Shown: positions 36,861 through 47,158 of the stretch, piece by piece
Layout: every line of letters starts with the position of its first letter
Numbering within the stretch: position 1 is the first letter of the stretch
Assembly: GCA_023614405.1 (NCBI GenBank)
Contig: CM042694.1
Location: 94,967,285 to 95,031,284, forward strand
Origin: Avena insularis
Lineage: Eukaryota; Streptophyta; Magnoliopsida; Poales; Poaceae
Length of the DNA: 64,000 bases
Direction: 5' to 3'
Notes under the pieces: model-generated
The model's database searches: none
What the model saw: only the letters and a program-made list of their open reading frames with translations
What the model was told of the DNA's origin: nothing
Translations under genes and position numbers: made by a program

Positions 36861-37287
36861 CCCCCTCTGTCTCAAAATAGATGTCAGAAATTTATTTAAA
36901 TTTGGATGTACCTAAACACTATTTAGTGTATAGATTCATTCAAATATGGATAAACTTGCAAACCAAACTATGGTTGGGTGGCTAAGAGGGTGGTTGTACC
37001 CCCAGCCCATCAGAGTTCAAACCCTAGGTTTGGCACTGTGTGTTGCATAAAAGACGGAATATTCTTTCAGTGGGATGCGACGTTCTTGTTGACAGCGAGA
37101 CGCCCGTGGTGACTTCGTCAATCTCAAGACCTGATCCGTCGGCCCGGTCTCTCGGAGACGCTCATAGGGGCAGGGTGTGCGTTCATAGGTGTGGGTGCAT
37201 GTACGTATTGTGAGTGTTTATGATTGTATCATGTTTCTCAAAAAAAAATTAGATAAACTTTCGACGTCTATTTTGAGACGGAGGGAG
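36861..37287. mobile_element. Stowaway-type MITE carrying a SINE
   Basis: Terminal inverted repeats CCCCCTCTGTCTCAAAATAG (left) and the complement of CTCCCTCCGTCTCAAAATAG (right), flanked by TA dinucleotides at 36859-36860 and 37288-37289. Without the SINE at 36958-37251 the MITE would be about 125 bp, a normal Stowaway size. Confidence 0.88.
36958..37251 (+). mobile_element. Au-type SINE
   Basis: About 294 bp flanked by a 9-bp direct repeat GATAAACTT (36949-36957 and 37252-37260). It has pol III promoter-like boxes: TGGCTAAGAGGGTGG (A box, near 36979) and AGTTCAAACCCTAGG (B box, near 37014), and ends in an A-rich tail (A9TT). It is tRNA-derived and resembles the Au SINE of wheat relatives. 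It is inserted inside a Stowaway MITE. Confidence 0.85.
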
Positions 37288-37588
37288 TATAAGTCTTTCC
37301 TTCAAGTGCTAGCATTAAGTTTTGCTAGACGGGCTACCACCTCTAAATATTGTTGGGAAATAACAACACACACGTACCATGTCCATAACCCATGATCACT
37401 AGTGTCCTGCCTTACCCATCGTTTCCAGTCACCAAACTTTTTTTTGTTTTACGAAATAGCCAATCTCCGAACCAATAATTTGGCTTACGTAGCATGCACG
37501 CACGCACGCGCACTTCCTAGATACCAGCTCACGTAGCACGCACGGTTCGTAGCATAATAATTCGATCCACCGCCTCCACCTGCCTCCT

Positions 37589-37595
37589 ACATATA
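37589..37595 (+). promoter_or_regulatory. TATA box of F-box/PP2 gene 1
   Basis: ACATATA lies in a block, CTCCACCTGCCTCCTAC..CGTCTCCCCATTT, conserved upstream of gene 2 (TATA at 41535-41543). It lies about 115 bp before the start codon. Confidence 0.55.
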
Positions 37596-37710
37596 CGTCT
37601 CCCCATTTGCTGGTTCACAACGTCGAGTCGTCCACCCAGCCGCATACCACGCGATCCAGAGATCGATCATCACAGCCGCGCGCGGAGGAAGCAGCTCGAG
37701 TCCAACCTAC

Positions 37711-38882
37711 ATGGATCAGCCGCCAGCCGCCTGCGAGATCGAGCGCCTGCCGGAGGATCTCCTGGTGCACGTGATCTCGCTCACGTCGCCGGCGGACGCC
37801 TTCCGCGCCACCGCCGTCTCCCGTGCCTTCCACGCCGCCGCCGACTCCGACACCGTCTGGTCCCGCTTCCTGCCTCGGGACCTGCCGCGGTTCGCCAAGA
37901 GAGAGCTCCCCCGCACGCCGCCGTCGACCAAAAAGGGGCTCTTCCGGCGCCTCTCCGACGAACCCGTCCTTCTGCCGCGCAAATTCATAGTACATCATTT
38001 TTTTTTTGAGGATGGATGCAGGGTCGCAGTTTAATTTGATGCGCAGGACATCGTTTTCTGTTACTTATGCTTGTACCGTACATGCTTGCTTGCAGCGTAT
38101 GCAGCTTGACAAGGCTACCGGCGCAAAGTGCTTCACCCTTTCCGCGAGCATCATGCTGCAGATTTCGCATTTTGCAGGGAAGTGGATCCGTGTGGGTTCA
38201 GATTTTGACTACAGCAAAAGAGGCAAAAGGTTCAAGCACCTCCCAACTTTATTTTTCATACTCCTTTCCTCTCAAAGCTGATGTAGGAGTAGCAAAATTT
38301 CTAAATTTACCCGGTAGTTTTCTTGTTTGCGCCTTCATCTCCGCGACAGTATTTGATCTTGCCTATCCCTGTGTCCTATGTAACAGGTTCTTACAAGCCG
38401 CTCAACTCGGATATGCGAACAGGCTGGAGATCCGTGCAAAGGTACAGCGCAAGATGCTCTCCCGAAACACGACGTACGTGGCACGCCTCGTGTTCAAGCT
38501 AGCCCCTTCATTCTACGGGTACGATTTCCCGTTCCAGAAAGCCTCCTTTGGTGTTGCTGGGAGCGAGTCGGTACGGGAAGTCTGCCTGCAAGGCTATGTC
38601 GAAGATGGGAACGGGGCTGATGATGAGCCGCCTCGGAAACACATCTTGCCAAGTTGCTATCCTACTCGCCACGCAATCCATCCTGGAGAGCACGTTATTT
38701 TCCCACGTAACAAAACAGATGGTTGGAGGGAGGTGGAGCTGGGTGAGTTCCACAACGAGGAAGGTGATGACGGTGAGATCTCCATAAGCTTGATCCAGCC
38801 GGCACGTGGCAGCTGTGGCCTAATTGTGTGGGGCATTGAGTTGAGAAGTACTAGTAAGCAACAAAGACCAGCAAGATTGTAG
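37711..38882 (+). CDS. F-box protein with PP2 (Nictaba-like) domain, gene 1, intact
   Basis: Three exons: 37711-37989, 38096-38229, 38397 corrected by frame to 38387-38882; all introns GT-AG, phases 0 and 2. The joined reading is 302 residues. The F-box is at about residues 10-52 (IERLPEDLL start), followed by a linker containing PPSTKKGLFRRLSDE. The PP2/lectin-like domain spans about 94-292, with LDKATGAKC at its start, LEIRAKVQRKML (151-162), REVCLQGY (201-208), GWREVELGEF (250-259) and GLIVWGIELR (282-291). The family (PP2-B type) joins SKP1 through the F-box as part of SCF ubiquitin ligases and may recognise glycoproteins through the C-terminal domain. Exon 2 is unusual: the usual SWGDTP.YW.W block is replaced by ISHFAGKWIRV, shared with gene 2. 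A possible polyA signal AATAAA is near 39018. No stops or frameshifts. Substrate unknown. Confidence 0.88.
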
Positions 38883-40179
38883 CATTAAGTAGCAGTATAC
38901 GTGGTTTATTTCCTCTTCTGTTTCAGTATGTACTCCACTGTAGTTTTCTGTAGCTAGGAAGATGGCAGGAGACTAGGATTGCCTTTAGTTCTAGCTAGGG
39001 TCCCTCGTGAGAAGAAAAATAAATTTGGTTTTTTACAGCACAACAATCAAAACGAATCGACGGTATCAAATAAAAAACCGTACCATCGCAAGAAAATAGC
39101 TAAGCACAATACACTCATGTGTCCAATCTATATATGTACGGTCGGCAATAGGTAGTCCGCATTGCTTTTGTCACAGCTATGGATGGTGAGTATGTACATA
39201 TCGAAAGAAATTGCCGTGCGTATAGCAGCTCAAACCACACCATACTCCCTATAGATTGATATTCCGATAACCGAGGATGCCAAACTATTGAACTTTATGT
39301 TATAGTAATAGGGGGAAATCTATGTTCAGCTGAAAATTGCAAAACATGGTGGACTCCGTGGACCATTTGATCGGCGACAAGGTGGAACGTTTGGTGGTTT
39401 TGCTTGCCCGTGTGCTGGACATATTCCGTACATGTTCGCGACAAGTCTTGGCCGCTCTCTTAGGGCATCTCCACCGGGACGATCCAACCCGTCCGAGCGC
39501 GTCCGAGTGGACTGGTGGACGGCTGCGCGGCGGTCCAGCGGTGCGACCCATCCGAACAAACGCTCGCGGATCGACCGATCCATGCATCAAATTTGGGACT
39601 CGGTTAGGTAAGGCCCGGACTACGCGCTTGTCCTCGTGTGTCCTCCCTCTTTTTCACCCGGGCCCTCTCGCCAGTGGCATAAGAAACACTCTCCTCCCCC
39701 AACCCTCGCCCTCCATATCCGGCGACCAGAACAGGTGCAGTGCAACCGTTGCCGCCCAACCTTTCTAACTTGTTTCCTTCTGCAACAAGCCTTCTACACC
39801 TTCCATAGCAGCAGACACGATCAAGTGAGCCAGACCACAAAATACAGATCTAGGAATTTGTGTATTACGATCGTGCGTTCTAGTACGCCCGAAAGGTTTA
39901 TGGTGGATGGGATTTTGGATTTCAAAGCAGATCGAGAGGGGACTGCCCAGAACTAGCTCACAACGAGGAACGAGACCACCGACAGCTGAATACCTCGACA
40001 CGGCAACGAGAGATGAGAAATGAGGAATCGCCTCCGTAATCGTCGGAGGAAACACAACCGTCACACATGGGACGGACTCCTTTTTTACACTTTGTTGTAT
40101 TTATATAGCCCTAGTGGTGAACAGATGTGTAGTACCAAAGTTGAAAGCTCAAAAGGCTTTATATACAGACCTAGTGGTG
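38883..40179. other. Intergenic
   Basis: No supported gene. The stretch 39455-39600 is GC-rich and begins with GGGCATCTCCACCGGGACG, a word typical of grass transposon ends; no second end was found. Short ORFs are not supported by homology. Confidence 0.4.
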
Positions 40180-41180
40180 AATAGATTTTAATAACTTGTG
40201 CTCTGGATTATCTATCCAAATTTCATGTCAATATTGGACCCATGACACGGCGGAGTCAGTGTCTCTAGGAGCGGTTAGTCTAGCGTTTGGGTCTTCGGTG
40301 TCATTCTCTATAAAAACAGTATTCACGATAGTCTTTGTTTTTTCAGTTGTGGCTTCCTATTTTGAATTTGATAATGTTGCTCGATTCAGCAGCCGTTAGT
40401 TTAGCTGTTGGGTCCCAGATGTCAGCCTCGCTAAAAAAAAATTTATGATGGATTTTTTTGTGATCGCGTATCCCTGTTTTAAACTTGATAACGTTCCTCG
40501 ATGTAGCCGCTGTTTAGTCCAATTGCTGGGTCCTAGATGCGAGCCTCTCTTTCAAACAAACGTGTATGTATTTTTTTGGGTCATGCCTCCATGTTTTAAC
40601 CTTGGTAGTGTTGCTCGATGCAGCAGCCGTTTAGTTTTATTGCTGGGTCGTCGATGTCAGCCTCTCTCTATAGGACACGTGTGTATGACGGATGTTTTCT
40701 GACCCCGACCGTTGTTTTGAACTTGATAAGCTTGCTTAATAACTTTACAAGATCCCCGATGTGAGTCTCTCTGTAAAAAACGTGTGCTATGTTGAATTTT
40801 TGTTCGGTCGTGTGTGTTGTGTAACATTGCGAATGTTGCTCCTTACATCCCTGTATGGTCTGTTTGCTAGGTCCCTGATTCGAACCTCTCTATACAAGAA
40901 ATGTGTGCTCTGTTGGACTTTTTTCGTTCTAGTGATTTTGACCTTGTTAACATATCTCGATGCAGCCGTGTATATATATGGTATGGCCGATGTGTCCTTG
41001 ATATCAGCCTCTCTATATTTACAATTATGTTTGGTAATATGATACGCGTAATTGCTGGCTACTTAACTTTTATTTTCTAATCCGCCTATCAAACTAAACT
41101 TGACCTTGTAAAGGTTGAGTGACGCTGCAGACAGGTGGGTCGACGATGTCAATCTCTCAGTACAAAAAATATTGCTACAA
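40180..41180 (+). repeat. Degenerate ~120-bp tandem repeat array, about 8 units
   Basis: A word of the form GGGTCCCAGATGTCAGCCTCTCT recurs at about 40289, 40410, 40528, 40645, 40750, 40869, 40991 and 41137, spacing 105-146 bp. Between these words the units share TTTTGAACTTGATAATGTTGCTCGATGCAGCAGCC and CGTGTGTATGATGG-like stretches. Units are strongly diverged, so the array is old. It lies between F-box genes 1 and 2. Confidence 0.75.
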
Positions 41181-41534
41181 GAAAAAACTAAAAACTGTAA
41201 TTAATATATACACGTCTAGAATTCGAACTCAAGACTTGGTAGACGCGGCAGGACATGTACCTGTACAAATCTTGTCTACGAATGCCACCGTCAGTTCTGC
41301 TAGACGCGTTACCACATCTAAATATTGTCGGGAAATAAGCAGTAACACGTAGTCACGTACCATGTCCATAGCCGATGATCACTGCCTTCCCATCGTTTCC
41401 ATTCTCAAACCTTACAAAATAGCCAATCTCAAGGTTTACGTAGCATGCACGTATGGGTTCCTAGATAGCTAACGTAGCATGCATGCACGGTTCCTAGCAT
41501 ATTTCGCAATGCACCGACTCCACCTGCCTCCTAC

Positions 41535-41543
41535 GTATATATA
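41535..41543 (+). promoter_or_regulatory. TATA box of F-box/PP2 gene 2
   Basis: GTATATATA, about 155 bp upstream of the start codon, in the block shared with gene 1's upstream region. Upstream homology between the two genes extends back to about 41315 (CTAAATATTGTCGGGAAATAA) and 37345 in gene 1. Confidence 0.55.
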
Positions 41544-41695
41544 CGTCTCCCCATTTGGGTCCACGGCATCACATAACAACTTCGAGTCGATCATAGCCGT
41601 CCACCACCTAATTAAGTCCCAACCGCATACCACGCGAGAGATCGATCTGAGGAACCGATCGAGGAAGCTAGTAGCAGAAGCAGCAGGAGTCCAAC

Positions 41696-42739
41696 ATGGA
41701 CCAGATGCCGGCCGCCTGCGAGATCGAGCGCCTGCCGGAGGATCTGCTGGTGCACGTGATCTCCCTCACGTCGCCTGCGGACGCCTTCCGAGCCGCCGCC
41801 GTATCCCAGGCCTTCCACGCCGCCGCCGCCGACTCCGACACCCTCTGGTCCAGCTTCCTGCAGCACGACCTGCCGCGTTTCGCCAAGAAGGAGCTCCCCC
41901 ACACGCCGCCGTCGACCAAGAAGGGGCTGTTCCGGCGCCTCTCCGACGAGCCAGCCCTTCTGCCACGCAAATTCGTGGTACGCACGAACACATCACCATA
42001 CGGCTGCAGCTGTATATCGTTTTCTCATATGCTGTCCTTACAACGGTACGTGCATGCAGCGTATGCAGCTTGACAAGGCTACCGGCGCCAAGTGCCTCAC
42101 GCTTTCAGCGAGCGCGCTGCAGATTTCGCATTTCGCAGGGACGTGGATCCGTGTGGCTCCAGATTTTCAATACGGCAAGAGAGGCAAAAGGTTTTCAAGA
42201 ACTTTCTAATTTTATTTTCATAAAACAAATTAGCAGCTTTATTTCGCATTATTGTCTTGCCACTATTTGATCAAGTATATCCAAAACAGGTTCTTACAAG
42301 CCGCTGAACTCAGATATATAAGCGATCTGGAGATCCGTGCAAAGGTCCAACGCAAGATGCTCTCCCAGAACACGACGTACGTGGCATACATGGTGTTCAA
42401 GCTAGCCGATAGGTTCTACCGGTATGACTTACCTTTCCAGGAAGCATAGGTTGGCGTCGCGGGGAGCGAGTCCGTACGAAAAGTCTGCTTGCAAGTCTGA
42501 TGAGCCACCTCGGAAACACATCCTGCCGAATTATTGTCAGGTCAATCCTCCTGCAATCCTGTTTGGAGAGGACGTTGTTTTTCCTCGTAGAAAGGCCGAC
42601 GGTTGGATGGAGGTGGAGCTGGGTGAGTTCCACAATAGTGGGGAGGGCGACAGTGAGGTCTCAATCAGCTTAGTTGAGAAGACTAATTGTGTGGGGCATT
42701 GAGCTGAGAAGTAAGCAACGGAGGCCAACAAGATTGTAG
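41696..42739 (+). pseudogene. F-box/PP2 gene 2, inactivated
   Basis: Paralogue of gene 1 with the same three-exon plan: 41696-41977, 42060-42190, 42290-42739, all GT-AG. The F-box exon is intact (MDQMPAACEIERLPEDLL, about 94 residues) and exon 2 is intact. In exon 3 the Ser codon after FQEA is a TAG stop (42447-42449), where gene 1 has SFGVAGSES. About 50 bases later a deletion after CLQ (about 42495) removes the GYAEDGDRD region and shifts the frame. Near 42685 about 20 bases, covering the SPGKCGL region, are missing. The product would stop near residue 191, keeping the F-box but losing most of the lectin-like domain. Such a truncated F-box protein could still bind SKP1, so residual activity is possible but not shown. 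Confidence 0.85.
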
Positions 42740-42825
42740 CATTAATTAGTAGTATTTGGGAACTTAAAATAAATATTTGAGTGAACTATTTTTTTTTAGC
42801 AACGGAGGCCAACGGAGGCCAACGA

Positions 42826-43107
42826 AAAGTCTGCTTGCAAGGCTACGCCGAGGATGGGGACAGGGATGATGAGCCACCTCGGAAACACATCCTGCCGAGT
42901 TATTATCAGGTCAATCCTCCTGCAATCCTGTTTGGAGAGGGCGTTGTTTTTCCTTGTAGAAATGCCGACGGTTGGATGGAGGTGGAGCTGGGTGAGTTCC
43001 ACAATGGGGAAGGCGACGGTGAGGTCTCAATCAGCTTAGTTGAGAAGACATCACCGGGCAAGTGTGGCCTAATTGTGTGGGGCATTGAGCTGAGAAGTCA
43101 GCAATAA
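42826..43107 (+). pseudogene. Partial duplicate of gene 2 exon 3 (PP2 C-terminus)
   Basis: A 93-codon open stretch starting RKVCLQGYAEDGDRD and ending GLIVWGIELRSQQ, with GWMEVELGEF present. It retains the segments deleted from gene 2, so it reports the ancestral sequence. It has no F-box, exon 2 or first part of exon 3. The junction (42800-42826) contains two GGAGGCCAAC words like those after gene 2's end, pointing to an unequal crossover. Downstream sequence (ATTTGGGAACTTAA...AAATATTTGAGTG) repeats that after gene 2. Confidence 0.82.
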
Positions 43108-43619
43108 AGGCCAACAAGATTGTATCAATAATTAGTAGTAGTATTTGGGAACTTAATTAAAACAAATATTTGAGTGGATTATTTTTTTGTTGCCGAAATG
43201 TGGTTTTACATATTCTCTTTTGCTTCGATATGTTGCAATCATTAGGATACTAGGAAGGAGCTCTACCTTTTCGCGCTACCTCATAGCGAGAATAAAATTA
43301 AAGTTCTAGATAAGCGCGGATGCAAACGCGTTGAACTCTTGCGCCTAGAATTTACCATACTAGTGTGAGAAGAGCCGCAGCTCTCCACCTTCAAGAGCAT
43401 CTCCACTCATCCCCCTACGGCATCCGGCACGACTCGATTTTAGGCCGTATGGAGGGGTCCGGATAAGTTCATGATTTGCTTACAAAAAATAATGGAGCAT
43501 TCAAACATTTCAGTTTTTACATTCATCTTCAATTTTTACATTCATCTTATGTGTTCGATGTTTTCATTTAGTTTCAAACACATGTTGAGCGTCTCCTTAA
43601 GCACAAAAGTATTCATGTT

Positions 43620-43757
43620 CAATCCAAACCGGGTGCCCTGGGAGGGGGTGTATCACAACCTCAATGCGTTTTTTAACAAGTATGGGATCTTGCACCGTGT
43701 GTCTTGTCCTCATACACATCAGCAGAATGGCACCGCCATCTTGCAGAAACTAGTCTA
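43620..43757 (+). pseudogene. Copia integrase fragment
   Basis: The translation has VYHNLNAFFNKYGILHRVSCPHTHQQNGTA, cut here for length; the YTHQQNGTAE-type block of Copia integrase is clear. About 45 codons, no flanking domains. Confidence 0.65.
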
Positions 43758-43759
43758 AC

Positions 43760-43910
43760 CTTACTAGCTCTGATATCATGTAAAACAAAGGGTTTGGGAA
43801 TTGCTCGACACCCTAATACATGTGTGGCTATATCATATATATAGGTGTCAAGAGGTACAATACAAGATATTTACAGTGTATATACAGTCTAATAGGAGTG
43901 GTGCGACAGA
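43760..43910 (-). mobile_element. Copia LTR end with primer site (fragment)
   Basis: On the minus strand an LTR-like end is followed by TGATATCAGAGCT, close to the initiator-Met tRNA primer TGGTATCAGAGCT. The strand is opposite to the integrase fragment next to it, so this corner is rearranged. Confidence 0.35.
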
Positions 43911-44450
43911 CGATGATCTAGTGGCTATGTTCTGGAGGTTTTACCTCCGATCAGCAAGGGCAACAGATGGAGAGCGGCGGTGGATGGATCGCGACGTCGG
44001 CGGAAAATCACGTGTGTTTGCGTGTGCCGAGGGTATGCCGGACCGGTTTGCGTGTTTGCGTGTGCCGAGGGTATGCCGGACCGGTTTGTGGCCCCGACTC
44101 GCTTTTGGCGGTTGGGTGAGGCTTCGGTTTTATGATGATGTGTGTAGATGTGAGGTTAGGGAAATGGCTCCCGACAAGTGAGGTGATTTTGGATTGATCT
44201 TTGTATATTTGAAGATGATGTGTGCATTATTTTGATGCAAAGGGAGGGATATCACCTCCATTTCGAAAAAATAATCTAAGTGACCTGCCACCTTATTTCA
44301 CCTACGATGTGGAAAATCACGTGTGGATCCCTCTTGGGTTGGGCTAGCATGCAATTATGGGCCCAATTAATACCAGCATGCTGCCGGACGCCGGACTCTA
44401 CTCGTACTCATGTTTTTTTTCTTTTCTGCGGGGTGGTTCAGGTTGTTTCG
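43911..44450. other. Intergenic
   Basis: Contains a 38-bp unit repeated twice (TTTGCGTGTGCCGAGGGTATG.. at about 44016 and 44054). No gene seen. The GCGGGGTGGTTCAGGTTGTTTCGTG stretch near 44428 begins the family's upstream homology. Confidence 0.4.
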
Positions 44451-44453
44451 TGT

Positions 44454-44601
44454 ACGGTTAATTTTACTCCCATCTCAATTTGACGTCAGAGAAACACAAA
44501 CTTCCTTTGCCTCCCAACTAACCCATCGCAACCAGATCGATCTGAAATTCTGAACCGACTAAACCAAGCGACGAGCTGTCGACACGGAGAGACAGGTATT
44601 C
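44454..44601 (+). promoter_or_regulatory. Upstream region of gene 3, conserved with gene 4
   Basis: ACGGTTAATTTTACTCC through the start codon matches 56073-56214 upstream of gene 4. It includes TGACGTCAGAGAAACAC (a TGACG-type word) and AACTAACCCATCGCAACC. Likely the 5' leader and proximal promoter. A third, gene-less copy is at 58505-58660. Confidence 0.5.
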
Positions 44602-45690
44602 ATGGGGTCATCCAGCTGCGAGATCCTGCGCCTGCCGGAGGAACTCCTCACGACGATCATATCCCTCACGTCGCCGCCGGACGCCTGCCGTGCTGCCGCC
44701 GTCTCCCGCGCCTTTTGTGCCGTGGCGGACTCCGACGCCGTCTGGTCGTGCTTCCTGCCCAGCGACCTCCCACGGTTAGCTGAAAGTGAGCTCCCCCATA
44801 CACCGCCGTCGACCAAGAAGGGGATGTTCCAACGCCTCTCCGATACACCGGCCCTACTCCCATGCAGGCTTATGGTACGTAGGGGCTGCACCTTTTTTCT
44901 GCATCACCATCGATCGTCGGCTAATTGATCCGCCGTCCTTTGGTACATGTAGAGCATGCAGCTAGACAAGTTTTCTGGAGCCAAGTGCTATACACTTTCA
45001 GCGAGGGCGCTGCATATTTCGTGGGGTGACACGCCGGACTACTGGGCATGGATCGAGCTCGACTGTGATGATGAGATCAAAAGAAACAAAAGGTTCGAGC
45101 TGTTTCGATGTGTATTTGGAGTGAATTACATTAGTTAGAATATTTTGTTTATATCCATGCATGGACCTTTACTAATCATGTCCTCTACCTCCGCGACCGA
45201 CAGGTTCTCCCAAGTAGCTAAACTCCTAGGGGTTTGCTGGTTGGAAATACGTGGCATGATAAATAGGAGGATACTGTCCAAGAACTCGATGTATGGCGTT
45301 TACATGGTGTTCAAACTAGAAACTGATGCAGTCCAGGCGCTGGATTACCCGTTTCAAGATGCTTCCGTCAGCGTTGGAGGGAGTAAATCGACACGGCAAG
45401 TTTGCCTACAAGGCTTCATGGATGATCGGGATGGCGGGGTGCCCCAAAAGCATACCTTGCATACACGTTGGGATAGGTACTACTATTCGAGGTATAATGC
45501 TATTCCTCCTACCGATGGCGTTATTTTCGGTCGGAAAAGGGCCGACGGCTGGATGGAGGTGGAGTTGGGTGAGTTCTATAACGATGACGACTATAGCGGG
45601 GAGGTGTATGTTAGCCTAATGGAAACAAAAGGAGGAGCTTGGAAGAGGGGTCTTATTATTTGGGGCATTGAGATTAGAAATAAGCAATAA
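44602..45690 (+). CDS. F-box protein with PP2 (Nictaba-like) domain, gene 3, intact
   Basis: Three exons: 44602-44874, 44953-45092, 45204-45690, GT-AG, joined 299 residues. The F-box is near residues 6-48 (CEILRLPEELL). PP2 begins with MQLDKFSGAKCYTLSARAL and has the full SWGDTPDYWAW block (114-124), CWLEIRGMINRRIL, RQVCLQGF, GWMEVELGEF (253-262) and GLIIWGIEIR near the end. It is a better match to the usual PP2-B consensus than gene 1. Expected role: substrate receptor of an SCF ubiquitin ligase with a lectin-like domain, cytosol/nucleus; substrate unknown. Short introns (78 and 111 bp). Gene 4 at 56215 is its close paralogue. The ATG is preceded by AGGTATTC, conserved in gene 4. No disabling changes seen. 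Confidence 0.9.
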
Positions 45691-46004
45691 TGTTGATATA
45701 AACTTTCAAAAGATTAAGAGTACCATGGATTGTTTCTCGTAAGAGAACCTGAAGTTATTTCAAAATAAGGAGCATCCCTCCCAATTTCATTCACCATCAA
45801 ACTGGTAAAATAGAATTCAGGTTCATCGGGTTTATTACATCGATCTATACATGTGGCTGAAAAAAGGCCGAGAGGCGCGGCATTAGTTCCGAGGGGCGAC
45901 TCGCTAGGTGCCTCACAACCGTAGTCCCGCCACCACATAAACTTTCTTGCACGGTGTCATTGTGCGAAGATATCGTGATATGTTGCAATTGAGTTAAATA
46001 CACT
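45691..46004. other. Intergenic
   Basis: No gene or recognisable repeat found. Confidence 0.4.
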
Positions 46005-46780
46005 AGCGGTGCCTATACTTGTGCATGCGGATCGATTTAGTCCTCGCACTTGTAATTTGCACAATTTTACCCCTGAAGTCGTCAATATGTCTCGATTTAA
46101 TCCTCAAATAGGGTTGTCGTCGAAATTGCACTGACATGGACGACATGTGGACGTTGGTCCCACTCACAGACATTACTGCTCCTTAAATTTGTAGATCGGA
46201 CCCTCCCAATTGGATCCATCGCACTTGCCGATGAGCAACTCATTGTGGAACATGGAACTCCTCCGTACCAGAGCTCGAATCACGGGATCCGCTCTACATG
46301 CTCGAGCTCCAATCATGGGACCCACTCGCCAAATAGGAGACTGGGACGGTGAACAGGAGCGAACAGGTGAACTAGGGTTGGAGATTAGAGGAAGTGGGGA
46401 TGTAAAAGCAGAGGATATATAAATAATAAATTGTGGGTTCAATATTTAACCTGGTGGGAGATGGAGTCATGCTAGAGGTGCTAAGTGCAAAATTTCTAGG
46501 CAACTGTTTTCCTCAAGTGGCACTCATGTCGACGCGTCGTTCGGGTCAGCGCAATATTGATGGTACACATGGTTTAGAACAAAATCGAGTCAAATTGACG
46601 ACTTCATGTTTTCCTACTACTTGTTTCTATTCATCATGTTGTCAGACACATCTAGTATATTCCAATTACATGTGATAAAATTTGGTTTAGAACTAAATCG
46701 AGTCAAATTGACGACTTCATAGATAAATTTATGCAAATTACGAATGCAGGGATTAAATCGAGACATATTGTAGATGGTAG
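46005..46780. mobile_element. Element with long imperfect terminal inverted repeats (MULE-like)
   Basis: The left arm (about 46028-46110, GATCGATTTAGTCCTCGCAC... GAAGTCGTCAATATG) is the reverse complement, with mismatches, of the right arm (about 46685-46772). A partial extra copy of the right-arm word GAGTCAAATTGACGACTTCAT lies at 46586. Long arms and the TTAAATACACTAGCGGTGCC start recall Mutator-like non-autonomous elements. The exact ends and TSD were not found. No transposase. Confidence 0.55.
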
Positions 46781-46784
46781 CAAA

Positions 46785-46998
46785 TCAACGTGTGGCTGGG
46801 TGGTTAGGAGGGTGGCTGTACCGCCAACCTACCAGAGTTCAAACCTAGGTTTAACACTGCTCGTGGTAACTTCGTTAATCTCAAGACCAGATCCGCCGGC
46901 TCAATCTTTCAAAGATGCTCATATGGATAGGGTGTACGTGTAGAGGTGGGTGATATACGTGTTGTGAGCGTCCATCACTGTACTGTGTTTAAAAAGAA
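46785..46998 (+). mobile_element. Au-type SINE, internally deleted
   Basis: Matches the SINE at 36958-37251 in the A-box (TGGTTAGGAGGGTGG), B-box (AGTTCAAACCTAGG), the CTTCGTTAATCTCAAGACC stretch and the 3' part, but lacks about 75 bp after CACTG. A-rich end. Confidence 0.75.
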
Positions 46999-47158
46999 AA
47001 GTATCGTAGACAGTCATGCATGGTTCCCGTTTAGTACCTCCAATCGATCTCCCTTCGAACACGGAGCAGTTCACAACCTCCGTGACATAGTAAATGGCCG
47101 GTTTTTAATCAATCGCAACTAGCTAGACGCGAGAAGATCGGGACGACGGAGGCAAACC

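Noticed and set aside
37615..37998. Minus-strand ORFs over F-box exon 1 of genes 1-4
   Set aside because: Antisense shadows of GC-rich coding exons with conserved F-box residues on the plus strand.
40180..41180. CRISPR-like spaced repeats
   Set aside because: Units diverge along their whole length with no constant repeat and unique spacers; plant nuclear context.
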